Source of the DNA: Vreelandella boliviensis LC1
GTDB lineage: Bacteria > Pseudomonadota > Gammaproteobacteria > Pseudomonadales > Halomonadaceae
Direction of reading: 5' to 3'
Length of the DNA stretch: 64,000 nt
Assembly: GCF_000236035.1 (NCBI RefSeq)
Contig: NZ_JH393257.1
Span: 62,397-126,396 of the forward strand
Positions 1-8,099 of the stretch are shown here, piece after piece. Positions within the stretch are counted from its first letter, which is position 1; the number at the start of each line of letters is the position of its first letter. The position numbers and the translations under genes are program-made. Under the pieces are notes generated by a model. The model worked only from the letters and a program-made list of their open reading frames with translations, was not told where the DNA came from and ran no database searches.

Positions 1-28
1 TAATCACAATTAAAAAAGGACGCTGGAA

Positions 29-1615
29 ATGCTTCACACTCAACGTGGCTACGGCGGCAGCTGTGTCGCCCCTCATCACCTGGCCGCCAGTGCCGGGCGC
101 GATGTGCTTAAACAAGGCGGTAACGCGGTAGAGGCCATGGTCGCTGCTGCCGCGGCCATTGCCGTGGTTTATCCGCATATGAACGCCCTGGGTGGCGATG
201 GCTTTTGGTTGATTCATGAACCGGGTAAAGCCCCTATTGCCATTGACGCCTGCGGCCCGGCGGCTGGGCTAGCCGATGCAGGTTTCTTTGCGGGTGAAAC
301 GCAGATTCCCGAGCGCGGCCCTAAAGCTGCTCTGACCATGGCCGGTACCATTGGCGGCTGGCATGAAGCGCTGAACGTGGCATCAGCATGGGGTAAGCAA
401 CTGCCTCTCACCACGCTGCTGGCCGATGCCATTCATCATGCCGAAGCGGGTATTTCGGTCACCCAAAGCCAGGAAGCACTCACCGCCAAGCACGTTGAGC
501 GCCTGTCTCAAAGTCCTGGCTTTAGTGACGCCCTGCTGCTTAACGGCCAGGTGCCCCGTGAAGGCGAACGGCTGCGCCAGCCACGCTTGGCCGCGACCCT
601 TAAGCGCTTGGCGGAAGCGGGGTTAGATGACTTCTATCGCGGCGAGCTGGCCGCCAGTATGGCGCGGGATTTAGAGGCCGTCGGCAGCCCGCTGCGGTTG
701 GCAGACTTTCATGCCTACCGCGCCCAGCAAGTCACACCGCTGGAAGTAACGCTGCAAGATGCCACGCTGTATAACCTTCCCGCACCAACCCAAGGCATGG
801 CCTCATTAATGATTCTGGGCATCTATGAGCGTTTAAAGGCCGCCGAGCCAAACGGTTTTGACCATCTGCATGGGCTGATTGAAGCGACCAAACGCGCCTT
901 TATCCTGCGCGACCAAAACGTCACTGATCCCGTCCGCGTACCCACACCGCTGCAGTCGTTGCTTAGCGAAGAGAATATTGGCCGTGAGGCGGCTCAAATC
1001 GACCCACACCACGCCCTGCCCTGGCCTCACGAACCTGCCCCCGGCGACACGATTTGGATGGGCACCGTGGATAGCGAAGGACGTTCGGTGAGCTTTATTC
1101 AGAGCATCTACTGGGAGTTTGGCAGCGGCGTAGTACTGCCAGAAAGCGGTGTGCTGTGGCAAAACCGCGGCATCAGTTTTTCGCTTAACCCCGACGACCT
1201 GCGCGGCTTAGCCCCTGGTCGCAAACCTTTCCACACCCTTAACCCAGCGCTGGCCAAATTTAACGATGGCCGCACCATGGTCTACGGCACCATGGGCGGT
1301 GAAGGCCAGCCGCAAACCCAAGCGGCGGTATTTTCACGCTATGCAATGCACGGCATGCCGCTGCAGCAGGCGATCACGGCTCCCCGTTGGCTGCTGGGTC
1401 GCACCTGGGGTGAAACCAGCACTAACTTGAAACTCGAAGCGCGTTTTGACGACACATTAGTGATCGCCCTGGCGACAGCAGGACATGATGTGGAAGTGCT
1501 GCCCGAGGCGTTTAGCGACACCATGGGCCATGCGGGCGGTATTGTGCACCACCCGGATGGGTTAATAGAGAGCGCCCACGACCCGCGCAGTAACGGCGGC
1601 GCGGCAAGCGTGTAA
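29..1615 (+). CDS. gamma-glutamyltransferase-family protein (possibly oxamate amidohydrolase-like)
   Basis: A 528-residue Ntn-hydrolase of the gamma-glutamyltransferase family. The N-terminal GGNAVEAM stretch and the GGDGFW segment are typical of the family. The residue expected to be the autoprocessing nucleophile is Thr341, in GDTIWMGTVD, where classic enzymes have a TTH motif; the GTMGGEGQPQ block lies about residues 425-434. There is no signal peptide, so it should be cytoplasmic, unlike periplasmic Ggt. The GFWLI and IDACG segments recall HpxW-type oxamate amidohydrolases of purine breakdown, but that is from memory and its upstream neighbours are outside the window. The start is supported by AAGGA nine bases upstream. 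Family assignment is secure; the substrate is not. Confidence 0.8.
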   Translation: MLHTQRGYGGSCVAPHHLAASAGRDVLKQGGNAVEAMVAAAAAIAVVYPHMNALGGDGFWLIHEPGKAPIAIDACGPAAGLADAGFFAGETQIPERGPKAALTMAGTIGGWHEALNVASAWGKQLPLTTLLADAIHHAEAGISVTQSQEALTAKHVERLSQSPGFSDALLLNGQVPREGERLRQPRLAATLKRLAEAGLDDFYRGELAASMARDLEAVGSPLRLADFHAYRAQQVTPLEVTLQDATLYNLPAPTQGMASLMILGIYERLKAAEPNGFDHLHGLIEATKRAFILRDQNVTDPVRVPTPLQSLLSEENIGREAAQIDPHHALPWPHEPAPGDTIWMGTVDSEGRSVSFIQSIYWEFGSGVVLPESGVLWQNRGISFSLNPDDLRGLAPGRKPFHTLNPALAKFNDGRTMVYGTMGGEGQPQTQAAVFSRYAMHGMPLQQAITAPRWLLGRTWGETSTNLKLEARFDDTLVIALATAGHDVEVLPEAFSDTMGHAGGIVHHPDGLIESAHDPRSNGGAASV

Positions 1616-1743
1616 ATACACCTTTGGGGTTTCGTATATGCTGAACTTGGGCAGGCGACTCGCTGTCACTCTGGGGAGTGTTAAGCTAGCCTGCTTAATA
1701 AGCCTCTGAAGAGTGGCAAACCAGAGGGAAAGGAGAGAACCCC

Positions 1744-2142
1744 ATGGCGAAAATAGAAAAATCCCCTGACGAGTGGCAACAGCAACTAACCCCCGAGCAG
1801 TACCGCGTAGCGCGTGAGAAAGGCACTGAACGCCCGTTTACCGGCGATTATCAGGTGCGCGATGCGCAGGGTATTTACCACTGCATCTGCTGTCATGCGC
1901 CGCTGTTTGAGAATGAGCATAAGTTTGACGCTGGCTGCGGCTGGCCAAGCTTTGATCGGCCGCTGGGCACCCGCTGCGTTGAGGAACATACCGATACCAC
2001 TCATGGTATGCAGCGCACCGAGGTTGTCTGTTCCCACTGCGATGCTCACCTGGGTCATGTCTTCCCTGACGGGCCGCCAGACACCACCGGATTGCGCTAC
2101 TGCATTAACTCAGTGTCGTTGGAATTCCACCCCGACGAGTAA
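1744..2142 (+). CDS. msrB: peptide-methionine (R)-S-oxide reductase MsrB
   Basis: Cytoplasmic enzyme that reduces methionine-R-sulfoxide in proteins, repairing oxidative damage. At 132 residues it is full length. Two zinc-binding CxxC pairs are visible (CICC around residue 40 and CSHC around residue 98), and the catalytic cysteine lies in [11 protein letters not shown] near the C-terminus. GCGWPSF is the family signature. The ATG is preceded by AAAGGAGAG. It stands alone between the amidohydrolase gene and ylqF, and a small CACTC/GAGTG hairpin lies in the 128-bp spacer upstream. Confidence 0.96.
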   Translation: MAKIEKSPDEWQQQLTPEQYRVAREKGTERPFTGDYQVRDAQGIYHCICCHAPLFENEHKFDAGCGWPSFDRPLGTRCVEEHTDTTHGMQRTEVVCSHCDAHLGHVFPDGPPDTTGLRYCINSVSLEFHPDE

Positions 2143-2225
2143 TTGTCGCTAAACACTTTAATAAACACGCTCAAAAACGCTCTCAGAAAACCAGCAAGGC
2201 GGGCGCCATCTGCTAGAATGGCAGC

Positions 2226-2251
2226 CCGCTTTTTTGTGCCGCTTTTTTGTA
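2226..2251. repeat. 2 x 13-bp tandem duplication upstream of ylqF
   Basis: CCGCTTTTTTGTG is followed at once by CCGCTTTTTTGTA. It ends just before the ylqF ribosome binding site. It belongs to a set of similar short duplications seen across the window. Confidence 0.8.
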
Positions 2252-2267
2252 CTTGCAGGAGAAACCC

Positions 2268-3224
2268 ATGCTCGGCTGGTTCCCCGGACATATGAACAAG
2301 GCCCGCCGCCAGATTGCGGAGGTGCTGCCAGAGATAGACGTCGTGATCGAGGTACTCGACGCGCGCCTGCCCTACTCCAGCGCCAACCCGATGCTGGCCG
2401 AGCTAACGCGCCATAAGCCGGTGCTGAAAATTCTCTCCCGCGCCGATCTCGCCGACCCAGAGCGAACGGCCGAGTGGGTCGCTTATTTCGATGCCCAAGA
2501 GAATATGCGCGCCTTAGCGGTGACTACCACTAATACCCGTGAACTCAAGAAAATCCCTAAGCTATGCCATGAACTGGCCGGTGCGGTGCGCGCCGACCGG
2601 GATGTGCGCGTAATGGTGATGGGCATTCCTAACGTGGGTAAATCCACGCTGATTAACGGCTTGGCCGGGCGGAAAATCGCCAAAACCGGCAACGAGCCAG
2701 CGGTAACCAAACGCCAGCAAAAAGTGCGTATCGATGGGCGTGTGGCGCTTACCGACACCCCCGGCGTGCTGTGGCCCAAAATTGAAGACCAGGCCAGCGC
2801 CTATCGTCTCGCTGCCACCGGCGCCATTCGCGATACCGCTATCGAGTACGCCGATGTGGCGATTGTCACCAGTGCCGAGCTGGCCAAGCGCTACCCCGAA
2901 GCGCTCACCGAGCGTTATAAGCTCAAAGAGCTGCCGCCTTATGCCGCGCCGGATATTCCCCACGATATTGATGCAGATGGCCCGAAAAAGCCCGATTTTC
3001 TTGCCATTGCAGGCTTCGATGGCAACGCCATCTTAAAAGATATTGCTGCCCGCCGAGGCGGCCTGCGCCCCGGCGGCGCGGTGGATCTGCATCGTGGCGC
3101 GGAAGTGCTGCTTCACGAACTGCGCGATGGCAAGCTGGGTAGGCTAACGCTTGAAACTCCTGCGGATATTCCGCCGCCGCCCGTGCAAAACGACGAAGAC
3201 AATCAAGGTCTTTCCGACGCATAA
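2268..3224 (+). CDS. ylqF: ribosome biogenesis GTPase YlqF/RbgA family
   Basis: Circularly permuted GTPase that acts in assembly of the large ribosomal subunit. The N-terminal WFPGHMNKA motif is diagnostic. The GTPase motifs come in permuted order: SRADLAD (G4-like, with S in place of the usual N of NKxD) near residue 60, then GIPNVGKSTLING (G1) near residue 125 and DTPGVLWPK (G3) near residue 171. I chose the ATG at 2268 because GCAGGAG precedes it; a TTG seven codons upstream has no binding site. About 318 residues, normal for the family. The C-terminal 30 residues are acidic and probably disordered. Confidence 0.93.
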   Translation: MLGWFPGHMNKARRQIAEVLPEIDVVIEVLDARLPYSSANPMLAELTRHKPVLKILSRADLADPERTAEWVAYFDAQENMRALAVTTTNTRELKKIPKLCHELAGAVRADRDVRVMVMGIPNVGKSTLINGLAGRKIAKTGNEPAVTKRQQKVRIDGRVALTDTPGVLWPKIEDQASAYRLAATGAIRDTAIEYADVAIVTSAELAKRYPEALTERYKLKELPPYAAPDIPHDIDADGPKKPDFLAIAGFDGNAILKDIAARRGGLRPGGAVDLHRGAEVLLHELRDGKLGRLTLETPADIPPPPVQNDEDNQGLSDA

Positions 3225-3332
3225 TGGACTAAGTGCTCTTTAGCCGACGAAGGCTTGTGGACGCTGTTTTTAAATACGCATGTTTTTGGACACTTTTGGG
3301 CCGCTAGCCACTTTTTTTTGGACAGAAACCTC

Positions 3333-4580
3333 ATGGATACCCCGCAGTCGCAGGAATCACAACCGTTGAAGAAATCTCATAAGTTGCACAATGTCTGCTA
3401 CGACATTCGCGGCCCGGTACTCGACCATGCCAAGCGCTTGGAAGAGGAAGGCCAGCGAATTCTCAAGCTGAACATCGGCAACCCTGCACCCTTTGGTTTT
3501 GAGGCGCCGGAAGAGATTCTCCAGGATGTGATGCGCAACCTGCCCACCGCCCAGGGCTACTGCGACTCCAAGGGGCTCTATTCCGCGCGTAAGGCGATTA
3601 TGCAGGAGTGCCAGCGCAAGCAGATCCCCGGCGTGGGTATTGAGGATATCTTTATCGGCAACGGTGTTTCTGAGCTGATCGTCATGGCCATGCAGGCGCT
3701 GCTCAACGACGGTGATGAAGTGCTCATTCCCGCACCGGACTACCCGCTCTGGACGGCGGCCGCTCACCTTTCCGGTGGCCATGCGGTGCACTACCTGTGC
3801 GATGAGCAGGCCGACTGGACGCCCGACATGGCGGACATTCGCGCCAAAATTACCAGCCACACTCGCGCCATTGTGCTGATCAACCCCAATAACCCGACCG
3901 GCGCGGTGTATCCGCCTGCCGTGGTGAAAGAGGTGCTGGCGATCGCCAAGCAGCACAACCTGGTGGTGTTCTCTGATGAGATTTACGACAAGATCCTATA
4001 CGACGGCGTCGAACATACTGCCACCGGTGCATTGGCAGACGATGACCAGTTAGTCATCACCATGAACGGTCTCTCCAAAAGCTATCGCTGCGCCGGGTTT
4101 CGCTCGGGGTGGATGATTATTTCCGGCACCCTGGCCAAGCTAAACGCTCAGGACTATATCCAGGGGCTGAATATGCTGGCCTCCATGCGGCTATGTGCCA
4201 ACGTACCTGCCCAACACGCGATTCAAACCGCGCTGGGGGGTTATCAGTCGATCAATGACCTGATCCTGCCCGGCGGGCGGCTGCTGGCCCAGCGCGATAT
4301 TACGGTAGAGAAGCTGAACGCTATTCCCGGGGTCTCCTGCGTGAAGCCCAAAGGCGCCCTCTACGCGTTTCCGCGCCTCGACCCTAAAGTGTTCAATATC
4401 AAAGACGATCAGCAGATGGTGTTGGATTTACTGCTGCAGGAAAAAATATTGCTGGTACAGGGCACGGCCTTTAACTGGCCCGAGCCGGACCATGTGCGCA
4501 TCGTGACGCTGCCCTGGGCCGACCAATTAGGTGATGCACTCGACCGCTTTGCCAATTTCTTATCGCGCTACCGGCAGTAG
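3333..4580 (+). CDS. alaA: pyridoxal-phosphate aminotransferase, AlaA-like
   Basis: Class I aminotransferase of 415 residues, close in length and sequence style to E. coli AlaA (glutamate-pyruvate aminotransferase, alanine synthesis). Visible landmarks are LNIGNPAPFGF near the N-terminus, the NPNNPTGAV motif (about residue 190), SDEIYDKI that contacts the cofactor, and the PLP-lysine in MNGLSKSYRCAGFR (about residue 253). The start at 3333 (MDTPQSQ) was preferred over an in-frame start 78 bases upstream, because the extension is not AlaA-like. AlaA versus a related branched-chain or tyrosine transaminase cannot be settled from motifs alone. Confidence 0.85.
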   Translation: MDTPQSQESQPLKKSHKLHNVCYDIRGPVLDHAKRLEEEGQRILKLNIGNPAPFGFEAPEEILQDVMRNLPTAQGYCDSKGLYSARKAIMQECQRKQIPGVGIEDIFIGNGVSELIVMAMQALLNDGDEVLIPAPDYPLWTAAAHLSGGHAVHYLCDEQADWTPDMADIRAKITSHTRAIVLINPNNPTGAVYPPAVVKEVLAIAKQHNLVVFSDEIYDKILYDGVEHTATGALADDDQLVITMNGLSKSYRCAGFRSGWMIISGTLAKLNAQDYIQGLNMLASMRLCANVPAQHAIQTALGGYQSINDLILPGGRLLAQRDITVEKLNAIPGVSCVKPKGALYAFPRLDPKVFNIKDDQQMVLDLLLQEKILLVQGTAFNWPEPDHVRIVTLPWADQLGDALDRFANFLSRYRQ

Positions 4581-4709
4581 CTTTGGTAATAGCTCTGGCA
4601 ATTAAAGCAATCCATTGATACCGCCATGACTTGAAACTGCCATGAACAGCACGTATCTAAGCCATTAATCTAGCCATGCTTCGATAAACTTTAAGGGAGA
4701 ACCTGCACC

Positions 4710-5615
4710 ATGATGCGAATTCTGCTGTTTTTAGGCACCAACATAGCGGTTTTGCTGGTCGCCAGTATTACTCTGCGCCTGCTAGGCGTAGAGGGCTATC
4801 TGCGCGGCCAGGGCATCAACTTCACCAGCCTACTGATTTTCTGCTTTATTTTCGGTATGGCGGGCTCCATCATCTCGCTGTTTATCTCCAAATGGATGGC
4901 CAAGCGCAGCACCGGCACGGTGATTATCGAAACGCCTTCCAACTCCACCGAACAGTGGCTGCTGGACACGGTCGCTGAGCTCTCCCGCGAGGCAGGCATC
5001 AAAACCCCGGAAGTGGGTATCTTCCCGGCGCAACAGTCCAACGCTTTTGCCACTGGCTGGAACAAAGACGATGCGCTGGTGGCCGTTTCGGCAGGCTTAA
5101 TGAACCGTATGCGCCCAGAAGAAGTGCGCGCGGTACTGGCCCACGAAATTGGTCACGTTGCTAACGGCGATATGGTAACGCTGGCACTGATTCAGGGCGT
5201 GGTGAACACCTTTGTCATGTTCTTTGCCCGGGTGGTGGCTCACTTAGTCGATAACTTCCTAAAAAGCCGCAGCGGTGGCGAAGGTGGTTTGGGCTTTATG
5301 GGCTACTTCGCGGTGGTGATTGTGGCAGAAATCGTGTTTGGCATTCTGGCTTCGGCTATTGTTGCGTGGTTCTCGCGCTACCGCGAATACCGTGCCGACG
5401 AAGCAGGTGCACGCTTGGCGGGCACTAATGCCATGGTCAGCGCGCTGGCGCGCTTGAAAACCGAAACTGAAATGCCCGACCAAATGCCAGACACGCTGCG
5501 CGCCATGGCCATCACCAAAGGCCAAACGCGCTCTCTGGTAGAAAAGCTATTTGCCAGCCACCCGCCCCTGGATGAGCGCATCCGCGCACTGAAAGAAGCC
5601 GCTTATCGTCAGTAA
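4710..5615 (+). CDS. htpX: membrane zinc metalloprotease HtpX
   Basis: Inner-membrane M48 protease that degrades misfolded membrane proteins, alongside FtsH. At 301 residues it is standard length and begins MMRILLF like E. coli HtpX. Two N-terminal membrane segments (about residues 4-22 and 37-60) precede the zinc site HEIGH (His145, Glu146, His149). Two further hydrophobic segments follow (about 160-180 and 195-220), and the third zinc ligand is expected in the [11 protein letters not shown] segment near residue 230. AAGGGAG precedes the ATG. Single gene followed by a strong hairpin terminator. In E. coli the gene is under CpxR and heat-shock control; I did not identify those sites here. Confidence 0.96.
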   Translation: MMRILLFLGTNIAVLLVASITLRLLGVEGYLRGQGINFTSLLIFCFIFGMAGSIISLFISKWMAKRSTGTVIIETPSNSTEQWLLDTVAELSREAGIKTPEVGIFPAQQSNAFATGWNKDDALVAVSAGLMNRMRPEEVRAVLAHEIGHVANGDMVTLALIQGVVNTFVMFFARVVAHLVDNFLKSRSGGEGGLGFMGYFAVVIVAEIVFGILASAIVAWFSRYREYRADEAGARLAGTNAMVSALARLKTETEMPDQMPDTLRAMAITKGQTRSLVEKLFASHPPLDERIRALKEAAYRQ

Positions 5616-5638
5616 TTTTTTAGCAGTGCTATACGTTT

Positions 5639-5660
5639 AAGGCCCGCATCTGCGGGCCTT
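5639..5660 (+). terminator. Rho-independent terminator after htpX
   Basis: Perfect stem AAGGCCCGCA / TGCGGGCCTT with a 2-base loop, followed by ATTGTTTT. It lies 24 bases after the htpX stop and also separates htpX from the convergent toxin-antitoxin operon. Confidence 0.85.
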
Positions 5661-5690
5661 ATTGTTTTCCACAGTAAAATTTCTCTTTGC

Positions 5691-5978
5691 TCAGTGAAGT
5701 TGTTCAAAGACTTCCGGATGTTGTTCAACAATACGTAAAAGTGCAACCGCCGGGCCCTGTGGCTCTCTTCGACCTTGCTCCCAATCTTGAAGAGTACGTA
5801 TGCTTACCCCCATAAGACCTGCAAATGCTGATTGTGTCAGTTTCAGTTTTAGCCGAATCATTTTTGGCGGTGAGGGCTCTGCTAACTGATTAGTTCGCAG
5901 AGCTACGTTGCCTTTCTTGAACTGCTTAATTTCATTAATACCGTCGAGAATCTCTGCCCCAAGATTTCTATCAATCAT
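5691..5978 (-). CDS. antitoxin, XRE-type helix-turn-helix (NadS/HigA-like)
   Basis: Probable DNA-binding antitoxin of 95 residues. The C-terminal two thirds carry a Cro/CI-type helix-turn-helix: LTQSAFAGLMGVSIRTLQDW is followed by an EQGRREPQGPA turn, as in NadS-like and HigA antitoxins. The ATG at 5978 overlaps the end of the toxin gene by 8 bases and is preceded by a consensus GGAGG nine bases away. It should neutralise the upstream toxin and repress their shared promoter through the palindrome at 6291-6309. An in-frame extension upstream to 6155 runs inside the toxin gene and is not antitoxin-like. Confidence 0.88.
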   Translation of the reverse strand: MIDRNLGAEILDGINEIKQFKKGNVALRTNQLAEPSPPKMIRLKLKLTQSAFAGLMGVSIRTLQDWEQGRREPQGPAVALLRIVEQHPEVFEQLH

Positions 5979-6282
5979 TTTTGATGGCCTCCGCGATTTG
6001 CTTGAGCGTATGCCCAGAAATACTGGCGCGCTCCGATTTGCTATACAGCGTAAGCATCCATATTTCGTGGTCAGACTTCTTCCAGTAGTAGATAGCTCTA
6101 ATACCACCGCTCTTTCCAGAACCTTCTGATGCCCAACGTACCTTACGCACACCACCCGAACCTTTTATGAGATCGCCCGCATCCGGCTTCTGCAATAGAT
6201 ACGTTTGCAGCCCATGATATTCCTCATCCGTAAGGTAGCTCGGTAATAGCTTGGTGAAGGTAGACGTTTCGATAAATAACAT
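5971..6282 (-). CDS. type II toxin, RelE/HigB superfamily
   Basis: Probable ribosome-dependent mRNA interferase of 103 residues. The core RKVRWASEGSGKSGGIRAI followed by YYW and a WMLTLYSKSE strand is the hallmark of the RelE-type family that pairs with NadS-like antitoxins; GDLIKGSGGVRK precedes it. The toxin is the first gene, as in higBA, not second as in relBE. The ATG at 6282 has no ribosome binding site (ATTTTAGTG precedes it). An in-frame upstream start at 6327 would read through the operator and was rejected. Confidence 0.87.
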   Translation of the reverse strand: MLFIETSTFTKLLPSYLTDEEYHGLQTYLLQKPDAGDLIKGSGGVRKVRWASEGSGKSGGIRAIYYWKKSDHEIWMLTLYSKSERASISGHTLKQIAEAIKND

Positions 6283-6288
6283 CACTAA

Positions 6289-6317
6289 AATATACGGCTT
6301 TGCCGTATAAACATCAA
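6289..6317 (-). promoter_or_regulatory. promoter and palindromic operator of the toxin-antitoxin operon
   Basis: On the minus strand TTGATG (6312-6317), a 17-base spacer and TATATT (6289-6294) form a good sigma-70 promoter. A perfect palindrome TATACGGC-TTT-GCCGTATA (6291-6309) covers the spacer and most of the -10 box, so a bound antitoxin would block RNA polymerase. The expected transcription start falls at about 6282, on the toxin ATG. The boxes are visible; their function is inferred. Confidence 0.75.
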
Positions 6318-6395
6318 GTTTTAGCAAAAAAGTTGCTATGCCTAATTCGCTAGTAAATTAAGAGCACTGTGAGCTATCTCGGGGTTGTTTTTTCA

Positions 6396-6480
6396 TGTCA
6401 TTGCGAGCGTAGCGAAGCAATCTGGGGAATGTGCCTCCGCGGGTGCAGATTGCCGCGTCGCTTCGCTCCTCGCAATGACA
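6396..6480. repeat. CHCERSEAI-type palindromic repeat (MITE-like)
   Basis: Long imperfect inverted repeat. The left arm 6396-6423 begins TGTCATTGCGAGCGTAGCG, and the right arm 6447-6480 ends CGCTCCTCGCAATGACA. The right arm carries about 6 extra bases (GACGCG) relative to the left. Translated, it yields the well-known spurious peptide CHCERSEAIW...RFAPRNDK seen as hypothetical proteins in many genomes. A degenerate third copy of the tip (GGCAATGACGA) lies near 6519-6529. No transposase is present, so any mobility would be in trans. Confidence 0.85.
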
Positions 6481-6545
6481 AGAGAGGGCTCCTCGTCACG
6501 ATAAGGGACGGGGCATCTGGCAATGACGATAGTCAGAGACCCTCA

Positions 6546-7688
6546 CTATGACCGCAGGGAAAACCCTGCCCCACGCAATACGCCTTCTAGTCCAATCGCC
6601 TCCCCTGATAGCTGCACGTTGAGCGTGGCGAATTCGCGCCGCAGCGGATAGTTGGCGCGGCAGTCATCAAAGCCTTTGCGCATGCCGTGCTGCAGCGTTT
6701 GGCGCTCTAGCGCATCGTGGTCGCGGCGTACGTCGTAAACTGCTCGCATGCAGAGCCGCAGGGCGTCTTCCGGGGGGAGTGCGTGCTGCAAATGCAGCGA
6801 CGCCAGCGCAGGGGGTGGGCAAATATCTGCAAACGTTAGCTCGATTGGCTGGCCACAGTGGCGGGCCAGCGCTTGCTGAATCATCCAGGTGCCGCGTAGC
6901 TTGCCGTCCAGGCTATGCCCGGCAATATGCGGTGTTGCTAGAGAGACCAGATCACGCAAGCCTGCATCGATATTGGGTTCTTCCTCCCACACATCCAATA
7001 TGGCACTGATATCGCCCTTGCCCGCAAGGCGGCTACGCAGCGCTAAACCATCCACGCAGTCGCCACGCCCGGCATTCAGAACAACGCAACCCGGCACCAG
7101 CTCTTCGATGCGCTGGGCGTTGAGTAGTTGGTAAGAGGCGTGAGGGCCTTCGCGGGTCAGCGGCGTATGCAGGCAGAGCACATCACAGCGTTCAATGAGG
7201 GCGTCTAGAGAGTGAAATCCTCTCACCCCCTCCTCCTCAGCCCGGGGCGGGTCACAGAGCAGCGTTGCCACGCCCATGGCAGTTAGCCGCGCCTGCAGTC
7301 GGCTGCCCACATTGCCCGCGCCCACAATTCCCACGGTACGCTCGCTAAGCAGCCAGCCGTCGCGTTCAGCCAGCGTCAGCAAGCTGCTTAATACGTAGTC
7401 GACCACCGCTTCGGCATTGCAGCCAGGCGCACTGGCGAAAGCGATATCGCGTTTAGCGAGCACCGCCTGATCGATATGATCGGTGCCGATGGTGCAAGTG
7501 CCGACAAAACCCACGGGGCTGTTGGCGAGCAAGGCGTCGTTAACCTGGGTAATCGAGCGCACGATTAGCGCGTCGGCGTCTTGTAAATGGGCTGACGTAA
7601 TCTCGCGCCCTGGCACGCGGATGAGCGTGCCGTAATGGCCGAAACAGAGTTCTGCGGCGGGGATATTGGCGTCGACGACAAGTTTCAT
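6546..7688 (-). CDS. pdxB: erythronate-4-phosphate dehydrogenase PdxB
   Basis: NAD-dependent D-2-hydroxyacid dehydrogenase that oxidises 4-phosphoerythronate in the DXP-dependent route to pyridoxal 5'-phosphate. At 380 residues it is the PdxB length. It opens MKLVVDANIPAAE. The nucleotide-binding motif is VGIVGAGNVGSRL (about residue 120), then LCLHTPLTREGPH, an NAGRGDCVD segment, and the catalytic histidine in TPHIAGHSLDGK (about residue 255). The C-terminal dimerisation domain of PdxB (about 285-380) is present, which separates it from other hydroxyacid dehydrogenases. Monocistronic, reading towards the palindromic repeat. Confidence 0.96.
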   Translation of the reverse strand: MKLVVDANIPAAELCFGHYGTLIRVPGREITSAHLQDADALIVRSITQVNDALLANSPVGFVGTCTIGTDHIDQAVLAKRDIAFASAPGCNAEAVVDYVLSSLLTLAERDGWLLSERTVGIVGAGNVGSRLQARLTAMGVATLLCDPPRAEEEGVRGFHSLDALIERCDVLCLHTPLTREGPHASYQLLNAQRIEELVPGCVVLNAGRGDCVDGLALRSRLAGKGDISAILDVWEEEPNIDAGLRDLVSLATPHIAGHSLDGKLRGTWMIQQALARHCGQPIELTFADICPPPALASLHLQHALPPEDALRLCMRAVYDVRRDHDALERQTLQHGMRKGFDDCRANYPLRREFATLNVQLSGEAIGLEGVLRGAGFSLRS

Positions 7689-7771
7689 AGGCGTTTGGGT
7701 ATCCGGGCTTTACAATACGCCCGCGACGGCTGATGGGCAGGCGTGTTTAAAGGCTATCTAAGGAGAATGTT

Positions 7772-8053
7772 GTGATCGTACGCTGGGAAACCAACCATGA
7801 CTATGTGTTGGTTCATATTCACCAGGATATGTTTGGTGACTGGATTTTCAGCCGCGCCTGGGGCCAAATCGGTACCCAATTTGGCGGCCTGAAACATCAG
7901 CTAGCCGATACGCTGGATCAAGCCCATATGTGGCTGGAGGATGAGGCCACCATCCAGTCTTCGCGGGGTTTTCGCAAGGTGCTGGAGGTGGCCGACCATA
8001 CCCCGGAAGGTCAGGAGGCCATGCGTCAACTTTCGCTGCTGGACGTGATTTAA
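7772..8053 (+). CDS. small protein with a WGR-like motif
   Basis: Protein of 93 residues starting with GTG, well supported by AGGAG seven bases upstream. The segment RAWGQIGTQFGGLKH resembles the core of WGR domains (WGRIGT), nucleic-acid-associated folds found in PARPs and some bacterial proteins. Here the domain makes up almost the whole protein, followed by a helical tail. It is flanked by pdxB (divergent) and a glutaredoxin-like gene (convergent), which give no functional hint. The domain assignment is by eye; the function is unknown. Confidence 0.7.
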   Translation: MIVRWETNHDYVLVHIHQDMFGDWIFSRAWGQIGTQFGGLKHQLADTLDQAHMWLEDEATIQSSRGFRKVLEVADHTPEGQEAMRQLSLLDVI

Positions 8054-8057
8054 CCGC

Positions 8058-8099
8058 GCACTTTAAGCCATGCACTTTTAGCCATGCACTTTTAGCCTA
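8058..8099. repeat. 3 x 14-bp tandem repeat
   Basis: Three adjacent copies of GCACTTTTAGCCAT with one to two changes each. They fill the space between the converging WGR-like gene and the glutaredoxin-like gene and include the latter's stop codon. Confidence 0.9.

Noticed and set aside
1814-2152. 112-codon frame overlapping msrB
   Set aside because: Second frame of msrB with no own ribosome binding site; MsrB is full length and conserved.
3357-3956. 199-codon frame opposite alaA
   Set aside because: Lies entirely within the aminotransferase gene on the other strand; composition looks like an antisense shadow.
5691-6155. Long 154-residue form of the antitoxin
   Set aside because: The extra N-terminal part lies within the toxin gene in another frame; the ATG at 5978 has a GGAGG site.
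6369-6551. Open reading frame giving a 60-residue CHCERSEAIW peptide
   Set aside because: It is the translation of the palindromic repeat, a well-known false gene, with no ribosome binding site.
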